From: Pseudooceanicola sp050897975 | GTDB lineage: Bacteria; Pseudomonadota; Alphaproteobacteria; Rhodobacterales; Rhodobacteraceae | Length of the DNA stretch: 64,000 bases | Direction: 5' to 3' | Assembly: GCF_050897975.1 (NCBI RefSeq) | Contig: NZ_JBPAXY010000005.1 | Coordinates: 372,001 to 436,000 of the forward strand | In this document: one piece after another, positions 58,769-64,000 of the stretch | Layout of the letters: each line of letters starts with the position of its first letter | Numbering within the stretch: position 1 is the first letter of the stretch | Notes under the pieces: model-generated | What the model saw: the letters and a program-made list of their open reading frames with translations, nothing else | Database searches by the model: none | Told to the model about the DNA's origin: nothing | Program-made: the position numbers and the translations under genes

Positions 58769-60343
58769 TTAGGATTTCTGGAACATGGCGAGCATACGCC
58801 GCGTCACGAGGAAACCGCCGAAGATATTGATCCCGGCCATGAAGACCGACAGGGCGGCCAGCAGGATCACCAGCCAGGAGCCGGAGCCGATCTGCATCAG
58901 CGCGCCCAGGATGATGATCGAGGAGATGGCGTTGGTGACGGCCATCAGCGGCGTGTGCAGCGAATGCGAGACGTTCCAGATCACCTGGAAGCCCACGAAG
59001 ACCGACAGCACGAAGACGATGAAGTGCTGCATGAAGCTGGACGGGGCGATCAGGCCCACGCCCAGGATCAGCACGGCCATCACGGCCAGCAGGGTCACCT
59101 GGGTCTTGGTTTCCTTCTTGAAGGCGGCGGTTTCGGCCGCGCGCTTCTCTTCCGGGGTCAGCTCCGGCGCCTTGGGCTTGGGCTTTTGCGCCGCGATGGC
59201 GGCCACCTTCAGCGGCGGCGGCGGGAAGGTGATCTCGTGATCATGGGTGACGGTGGCCGAGCGGATCACGTCGTCTTCCATGTCGTGGTTGATCACGCCG
59301 TCCTTCTCGGGCGTCAGATCCGCCATCAGGTGACGGATGTTGGTGGCGTAAAGCGACGAGCTTTGCGTTGCCATGCGCGAGGGGAAGTCGGTGTAGCCGA
59401 TGATCGTGACGCCATTGTCGGTCACGACCTTCTGGTCGGCCACGGTGCCCTCGGCATTGCCGCCCTTTTCCGCCGCCAGGTCGACGATGACCGAGCCCGG
59501 CTTCATCGACTTGATCATGTCCTCAAGCCACAGCTTGGGCGCCTCGCGGTTGGGGATCAGCGCGGTGGTGATGACGATGTCGATATCCGGAGCGATCTCG
59601 CGGAACTTGGCCAGCTGCGCCTCGCGGAACTCGGGGCTGGAGACAGCGGCGTAGCCACCGGTGGCAGCGCCGTCCTGCTGCTCTTCCTCGAAGTCCAGAT
59701 AGACGAACTCGGCGCCCATGCTCTCGACCTGTTCGGCCACTTCGGGGCGCACGTCGAAGGCATAGGTGATGGCGCCCAGCGAGGTCGAGGTGCCGATGGC
59801 GGCCAGACCGGCCACACCGGCGCCGATCACCAGCACCTTGGCCGGGGGCACCTTGCCCGCTGCCGTGATCTGACCGGTGAAGAACCGGCCAAAGTTGTTG
59901 CCCGCCTCGATCACCGCGCGATAGCCCGCGATATTGGCCATGGACGACAGGGCGTCCATCTTCTGGGCGCGGCTGATGCGCGGCACCATTTCCATGGCAA
60001 TGGCGGTGCTGCCCTGGGCCTTGATGGCCTCCAGCAGGTCCGCATTGCCGCCCGGGTTCAGGAAGGAAATCAGCGTCTGGCCTTCGCGCAGCAGCTTCAC
60101 CTCTTCCTCGGAGGGCTGGCGCACCTTGGCCACCACATCCGCCTGGGCATAAAGCGCCCCGGCATCGGCCAGCACGGATACCCCGGCCTCCTCATAGGCG
60201 GCATCCGTGAACCCGGCCTTGGCGCCAGCTCCGCTTTCGATCAGGCACTCGTGCCCCAGCTTCTGCAATTGCAGCGCCGAGTCCGGTGTCATCGCGACAC
60301 GCGCCTCTCCCTCGAACACTTCCTTCGGCGTTCCGATCTTCAC
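58769..60343 (-). CDS. pntA: NAD(P) transhydrogenase, alpha subunit
   Basis: 524 residues if translation starts at GTG 60343 (VKIGTPKEVFEGEARVAMTP), the length expected for Rhodobacter-type PntA; AGGGGGA lies eight bases upstream. The longer in-frame extension to an ATG is Arg-rich and unlikely. Domain I binds NAD(H) (GAGVAG at 174-179). The C-terminal quarter holds about four transmembrane helices and a Pro/Lys linker (about 370-410). The use of GTG may moderate expression relative to PntB. Confidence 0.95.
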   Translation of the reverse strand: MKIGTPKEVFEGEARVAMTPDSALQLQKLGHECLIESGAGAKAGFTDAAYEEAGVSVLADAGALYAQADVVAKVRQPSEEEVKLLREGQTLISFLNPGGNADLLEAIKAQGSTAIAMEMVPRISRAQKMDALSSMANIAGYRAVIEAGNNFGRFFTGQITAAGKVPPAKVLVIGAGVAGLAAIGTSTSLGAITYAFDVRPEVAEQVESMGAEFVYLDFEEEQQDGAATGGYAAVSSPEFREAQLAKFREIAPDIDIVITTALIPNREAPKLWLEDMIKSMKPGSVIVDLAAEKGGNAEGTVADQKVVTDNGVTIIGYTDFPSRMATQSSSLYATNIRHLMADLTPEKDGVINHDMEDDVIRSATVTHDHEITFPPPPLKVAAIAAQKPKPKAPELTPEEKRAAETAAFKKETKTQVTLLAVMAVLILGVGLIAPSSFMQHFIVFVLSVFVGFQVIWNVSHSLHTPLMAVTNAISSIIILGALMQIGSGSWLVILLAALSVFMAGINIFGGFLVTRRMLAMFQKS

Positions 60344-60715
60344 CTGTGTCGTCCCCCTTCTGGTCCAACGAATTCGCATTGGCCGGAATTTTCCGGCGTG
60401 CATGGTCTTTGGCCGCGCAAGATTGTTGCGCGCAGGCTAGGCCGGGTTTGCCCCGGATGGCCCCATCCTGTCAAACACAACCATATGACGACCTGACGGG
60501 AGGTCCAGCCCGAACCCCTTGTGATCTAAGCTTTGATCGCTTTCTGTCCCCCCGAAGGCCGCAGCGTCGCGTCGCACACATGACAGCCATGTGTCACACG
60601 CGCGGCATCGGGCGGGGCGCGCCGGTCGTTGATCCGGCCCTTGATCCGGCCCGGGCCTTCATCATAGGCTTTCTTTCGATATGCGGAACGAATTTCCGCA
60701 AATGGGAGGAAAGAC
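60344..60715. promoter_or_regulatory. divergent control region between pntA and the SDR gene
   Basis: 372 bases without a gene. Minus strand: TTGACA at 60474-60469, flanked by the palindrome GGATGG-CC-CCATCC (60455-60468); no good -10 box follows. Middle: ACACATG/CATGTGT arms with a 5-base spacer (60576-60594). Plus strand: the 19-base palindrome TGCGGAACGAATTTCCGCA (60682-60700), just before the GGGAGGAAAG ribosome site of the SDR gene. These are operator candidates; none has a known regulator here. Confidence 0.45.
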
Positions 60716-61468
60716 ATGGATCTGAAAGGCAAACACGCCCTCGTCACCGGCGGGGGCACCGGCATCGGGCTGGCCATCGCCCGCGCCCTGGCAGAAGCCG
60801 GGGCCGAGGTGACCATCACCGGCCGCCGCATGGAGGTGCTGGAGGCGGTGGCGGGCCCGGGCCTGCACCCTGCGGTGATGGATGTGACCGACGAAGGCGC
60901 CATTCGCGACGTCACCGCCGCCGCCGTGGCGGCGCGCGGGCCGGTGCAGATCTGCGTGGCCAATGCGGGCATCGCCGAGGGCCGCAAGCTGCACAAGACC
61001 AGTGCCGAGTTCTGGCGCAAGATCATGGCCACCAACCTGGACGGCTGTTTCTACACCGTGCGCGAAAGCCTTCAGTCGATGCTGACCACCGACTGGGGCC
61101 GGGTCATCGCCGTGTCCTCGATCGCGGGCCTGCGCGGCGCGGGCGGCGCCGGGGCCTATGCGGCGTCGAAACACGGGGTGATCGGCATGATGCGCAGCTT
61201 CGCCGAGGATTTCCTGGGCCAACCCTATACGTTCAACTCGATCTGCCCGGGCTATGTGGACACGCCCATCGTCACCCGCAACACCGATGCCATCTCGGCC
61301 CGCGCGGGCGTCAGCGAGGCCGAGGCGCGCGAGATGATGGTCAAGCTGAACCGGCACAACCGGCTGATTTCGCCCGAAGAAGTGGCCGCCGCCGCGCTGT
61401 GGCTGTGCAACCCCCTGTGCGAAAGTGTCAACGGCACCGAGGTGCGTATCGCGGGCGGCCAGATCTGA
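60716..61468 (+). CDS. short-chain dehydrogenase/reductase
   Basis: 250 residues, classical SDR. The cofactor motif TGGGTGIG is at 11-18, NAG at 83-85, the catalytic Ser near 134-135, and YxxxK at Y148/K152. The residues after the second strand (TGRRMEVLE) suggest NADP(H) preference. It resembles hydroxyacyl-CoA or hydroxybutyrate dehydrogenases, but the substrate cannot be set. GGGAGGAAAG precedes the ATG. It is a single gene with a palindrome in front and a terminator behind. Confidence 0.88.
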   Translation: MDLKGKHALVTGGGTGIGLAIARALAEAGAEVTITGRRMEVLEAVAGPGLHPAVMDVTDEGAIRDVTAAAVAARGPVQICVANAGIAEGRKLHKTSAEFWRKIMATNLDGCFYTVRESLQSMLTTDWGRVIAVSSIAGLRGAGGAGAYAASKHGVIGMMRSFAEDFLGQPYTFNSICPGYVDTPIVTRNTDAISARAGVSEAEAREMMVKLNRHNRLISPEEVAAAALWLCNPLCESVNGTEVRIAGGQI

Positions 61469-61499
61469 CCGCGCCTGCGGGATAAGGGACGGTGGGGGG

Positions 61500-61545
61500 A
61501 CCCCCACCCTACGGGCCGAGGCACGGGCCGGTGTAGGGTGGGGGT
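61500..61545 (+). repeat. 13-bp inverted repeat after the SDR gene
   Basis: ACCCCCACCCTAC (61500-61512) pairs perfectly with GTAGGGTGGGGGT (61533-61545). A second GGTGGGGG at 61491-61498 can compete for the left arm. The right arm continues TACC and recurs 50 bases later as a 17-base near-copy (61583-61599, two mismatches) that forms the terminator stem. A TGCGCC/GGCGCA hairpin (61556-61572) lies in between. Confidence 0.6.
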
Positions 61546-61585
61546 TACCTCAGCCTGCGCCGACCGGGCGCAGCAAAAGGTGCAG

Positions 61586-61609
61586 GGCGGGGGTTACCCC
61601 GCCTTTTTT
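61586..61609 (+). terminator. intrinsic terminator of the SDR gene
   Basis: Perfect 7-bp stem GGCGGGG/CCCCGCC with GTTA loop, followed by six T. It lies 117 bases after the stop codon, behind the inverted-repeat array. Confidence 0.85.
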
Positions 61610-61660
61610 CAACCGGACATCGGAAAACACGTAAGCTGGGTATACCCCCCCCGCCCGCGC

Positions 61661-62440
61661 TCAGGCGCTGCGCAGCACCGGCCAGGCCTGGCGGCCCTGC
61701 GACCAGGCGCGGGCCGCCTCGCCCAGGCCCTCGAACAGGGGCCGCGACACGGGGTCGTTGGCGGCGTTGTATTCCGGGTGCCATTGCACCGCGAGGGTGA
61801 ACCCAGACGCCCCGTCCACATAGGCCGCTTCCGGCGTACCGTCCGGCGCGTGGCCGTCGATGACGAAGCGCGCGCCCGGCGTCACCACCCCCTGGCCATG
61901 CAGGGTGTTGGTCATCACCTCCTGCGCGCCCATCACCTGGTGGAACACGCCCCCCTCGGTAAAGGTCACCTTGTGGCGCAGGGCGAATTTCTCTTCCAGC
62001 GTGCCATCGGGGGGCATCCGGTGGTTCATCCGCCCCGGCAGGTCGCGGATCTCGGGGTGCAGGGTCGAGCCCATGGCCACCGCCACCTCCTGGAAGCCTC
62101 GGCAGATGCCGAGGAAGGGCTGGCCGCGTTCCACGCAGGCCCGCACCAGCGGCAGGGTGATGGAATCGCGCGCCCGGTCAAAGGCCCCGTGCGCCTCGGT
62201 TTCCTCTTCGCCGTATTCGTTGGGGTGCACATTGGGCCGCCCGCCGGTCAGCACGAAGCCGTCGTAGGTCTCCAGCAGCTCGTCGACCGAGACGTAGCGC
62301 GGGTCGGCGGGGATCAGGGCGGGCTGCGCCTTGCAGACCTCGGCCACCGCCTCGCAGTTCATCACGCCGCCCGCATGGGTGCGGTAACTGCCGTCGATGA
62401 CGTGGAGGTTGGTGATAATGCCGATTAACGGTCGTTTCAT
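61661..62440 (-). CDS. class I glutamine amidotransferase, gamma-glutamyl hydrolase (PuuD-like)
   Basis: 259 residues. The catalytic triad is C113 (FLGICRGFQ), H221 and E223 (QWHPE). The N-terminus MKRPLIGIITNLHVID and the glycine-rich GGRPNVHPNEYGEEE segment fit the peptidase C26 group that hydrolyses gamma-glutamyl-GABA. The start has AAGGGGCCC upstream. No puu or polyamine genes are next to it. Three palindromes lie in the 177 bases upstream. Confidence 0.85.
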   Translation of the reverse strand: MKRPLIGIITNLHVIDGSYRTHAGGVMNCEAVAEVCKAQPALIPADPRYVSVDELLETYDGFVLTGGRPNVHPNEYGEEETEAHGAFDRARDSITLPLVRACVERGQPFLGICRGFQEVAVAMGSTLHPEIRDLPGRMNHRMPPDGTLEEKFALRHKVTFTEGGVFHQVMGAQEVMTNTLHGQGVVTPGARFVIDGHAPDGTPEAAYVDGASGFTLAVQWHPEYNAANDPVSRPLFEGLGEAARAWSQGRQAWPVLRSA

Positions 62441-62484
62441 GTTCGGGCCCCTTGCTATGCAGGGCAATCTAGCCCCACGGCCCC

Positions 62485-62569
62485 GTGATTTAAACGGAAA
62501 TCACTGTGCAGCGACGCACCCCCGCCCCTCAGCACCCCGGAATTTCGCGAAAATGCCCAGAACTGGGCA
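62485..62569. promoter_or_regulatory. cluster of three palindromes upstream of the amidotransferase gene
   Basis: GTGATTTAAACGGAAATCAC (62485-62504) has perfect 7-bp arms, TTTCGCGAAA (62543-62552) is a perfect 10-base palindrome, and TGCCCAG-AA-CTGGGCA (62554-62569) has perfect 7-bp arms. They lie between the amidotransferase start (62440) and the upstream small gene's stop (62618). The first is 45 bases from the start codon and is the best operator candidate. Confidence 0.5.
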
Positions 62570-62617
62570 GAATGGAGCGCCGCAGGTGCATCTTCCGGCG
62601 TCGCCCGCTGCGCGCGC

Positions 62618-62803
62618 TCAGAGGCGCTCTGCCTCGGCGGCCTGCGGCAGGGCCTGGGGCACTTCCTCCTCGTCTCCGTCAAAGGCGGCGAAAAGAACGG
62701 CGGCGGCCATCAGCAGGCCGAAGAGCGCGGCCAGGACGATGCCACCGATCGGCACGGCATGGTGGCGGCGCTGGCGGTCGATCTCGGTATCGGATGCAGA
62801 CAT
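62618..62803 (-). CDS. 61-residue single-pass membrane protein
   Basis: Starts MSASDTEIDRQRRHH with an AGGAGG ribosome site six bases upstream. A basic N-terminal segment is followed by one hydrophobic helix (about 19-41) and an acidic tail (FDGDEEEVPQ), so it is probably N-in. No family recognised. It is divergent from pepN, with 118 bases between them. Confidence 0.7.
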   Translation of the reverse strand: MSASDTEIDRQRRHHAVPIGGIVLAALFGLLMAAAVLFAAFDGDEEEVPQALPQAAEAERL

Positions 62804-62921
62804 GGTGTCCTCCTTTGGCGGCTCAACGCGGCGCCCCGCCGGACTGTTCCCCGGCCCGCCCCTTGCAATCCCCGCGCTGCGGCGCAACATCGAGGGCAAG
62901 ACAGATGCGAAAGGACCCGCC

Positions 62922-64000
62922 ATGAAGGACGCCGCCGCCGAAACCGCCCACGAAACCGTCTACCTGGCCGATTACACGCCCTTCGGCTGGACGGTGGACG
63001 AGGTGCAGCTGACCTTCCAGCTGGCGCCCGAGGCCACCCGCGTGATCTCGCGCATCCGGTTTTCGCCCAATCCCGAGGGCAGCCAGGAGCGGTTCTTCCT
63101 GCATGGGGAAAAGCTGAAACTGATCTCTGCCCGGATCGACGGCGCCCCCGTCACCCCCGAGGTCACGCCCGAGGGCCTGACCTGCGCCGTGCCCGACGCC
63201 CCCTTCACCTGGGAGGCCGAGGTCGAGATCGCCCCGGCGCAGAACTTCGCCCTGGAGGGGCTTTACATGTCGAACGGCATGTATTGCACCCAGTGCGAGG
63301 CCGAGGGGTTCCGCAAGATCACCTATTACCCCGACCGCCCCGACGTGATGTCGGTCTTTACCGTGCGCATCGAGGGCGACGAGAAGGTCAAGCTGTCGAA
63401 CGGCAACCCCGTGGCCGAGGGCGAGGGCTTTGCCGAATGGCACGACCCCTGGCCCAAGCCCGCCTACCTCTTTGCCCTGGTCGCGGGCGAGCTGGTGAAC
63501 CATCCCGACCGCTTCACCACCGCCTCGGGCAAGGATGTGGACCTGAACATCTGGGTCCGTCCGGGGGACGAGGACAAATGCGCCTTCGGGATGGAGGCGC
63601 TGAAGAAGTCGATGAAATGGGATGAAGAGGTCTATGGCCGGGAATACGACCTGGACATCTTCAACATCGTCGCGGTGGACGATTTCAACATGGGCGCGAT
63701 GGAGAACAAGGGGCTGAACGTCTTCAACTCGTCCTGCGTCCTGGCCAGCCCCGAGACCAGCACCGACGCCAATTTCGAACGCATCGAGGCGATCATCGCG
63801 CATGAATATTTCCACAACTGGACCGGCAACCGCATCACCTGCCGCGACTGGTTCCAGCTGTGCCTGAAGGAAGGGCTGACGGTGTTCCGCGACGCCAGCT
63901 TTACCGCCGACATGCGCTCCGAGCCGGTGAAGCGGATTTCCGACGTGATCGACCTGCGCGGCCGCCAGTTCCGCGAGGACAACGGCCCCCTGGCGCATCC
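62922..64000 (+). CDS. pepN: aminopeptidase N (M1 family), 5' part
   Basis: The first 359 codons are in the window; the gene continues past the right edge. The exopeptidase motif GAMEN is at 258-262, the zinc site HEYFH at 294-298 with the third ligand E317 in KEGLTVFRD. The N-terminal beta domain (DYTPFGWTVDEVQLTFQL) and SNGMYCTQCEAEGFRKITYYPDRPDVMS fit the proteobacterial PepN subgroup, which trims peptides in the cytoplasm. Confidence 0.95.
   Translation, partial: MKDAAAETAHETVYLADYTPFGWTVDEVQLTFQLAPEATRVISRIRFSPNPEGSQERFFLHGEKLKLISARIDGAPVTPEVTPEGLTCAVPDAPFTWEAEVEIAPAQNFALEGLYMSNGMYCTQCEAEGFRKITYYPDRPDVMSVFTVRIEGDEKVKLSNGNPVAEGEGFAEWHDPWPKPAYLFALVAGELVNHPDRFTTASGKDVDLNIWVRPGDEDKCAFGMEALKKSMKWDEEVYGREYDLDIFNIVAVDDFNMGAMENKGLNVFNSSCVLASPETSTDANFERIEAIIAHEYFHNWTGNRITCRDWFQLCLKEGLTVFRDASFTADMRSEPVKRISDVIDLRGRQFREDNGPLAH

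Overview
This window comes from the chromosome of a high-GC alphaproteobacterium, most likely a member of the Rhodobacterales. The evidence is a complex I (nuo) operon interrupted by small accessory genes (DUF5333, DUF5337, several lipoproteins, a carboxymuconolactone-decarboxylase-like protein), a NuoE with a long Ala/Pro/Lys-rich C-terminal extension, a two-gene pntAB of the Rhodobacter type, and a structured intergenic repeat beginning TTGCCAAAAATATCCC. I see no rRNA, tRNA, CRISPR array, insertion sequence or phage gene. Genus and species cannot be fixed from this sequence alone.

Layout. (1) 1-16975, minus strand: nuoA-B-C-D-[53 aa]-[96 aa lipoprotein]-E-[HhH]-[DUF5337]-F-[lipoprotein]-[DUF5333]-G-[lipoprotein]-H-I-[CMD]-J-[37 aa]-K-L-M-N, with nuoN cut off by the window edge. 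(2) 17401-26984, minus strand: a leucine/isovalerate degradation (liu) cluster with isovaleryl-CoA dehydrogenase, both methylcrotonyl-CoA carboxylase subunits, methylglutaconyl-CoA hydratase and HMG-CoA lyase. It also carries a nitronate monooxygenase-like gene, a macrodomain gene and a GST, and is split by a divergent ompW that has an FNR-type box. (3) 27175-33740: a DegT aminotransferase, gph, a glmU-glmS-alkD overlap operon and a lipoprotein. (4) 33903-37703, plus strand: moaA, waaA, an LPS-core glycosyltransferase and a VOC protein. (5) 37748-46903: a minus-strand catabolic cluster with a TctC binding protein, a TctA-TctB fusion, two amidohydrolases, a Rieske ferredoxin, a GFA protein, a FAD reductase and a [2Fe-2S] ferredoxin. 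It lies divergent from an IclR regulator gene whose 5' end is frameshifted. (6) 46982-56547: three M20 hydrolases and a double-NBD ATPase (minus) opposite a peptide-type binding protein and two permeases (plus). (7) 56628-64000: a thioesterase, pntAB, an SDR, a class I glutamine amidotransferase, a 61-residue membrane protein and the start of pepN.

How the parts work together. Complex I and PntAB handle NADH and NADPH. The liu enzymes turn isovaleryl-CoA into acetoacetate and acetyl-CoA. The tct cluster looks like uptake plus oxidative and hydrolytic processing of an unknown carboxylate, with a complete electron-transfer chain but no terminal oxygenase in view. The ABC/M20 block looks like uptake and hydrolysis of N-acylated amino acids or small peptides.

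The observations I would follow first are the tct/amidohydrolase/redox cluster of unknown substrate, the IclR frameshift at a C6 run, the helix-hairpin-helix module shared by NuoE and its neighbour, the macrodomain inside the liu operon, and several unexplained palindromes and stem-loops.
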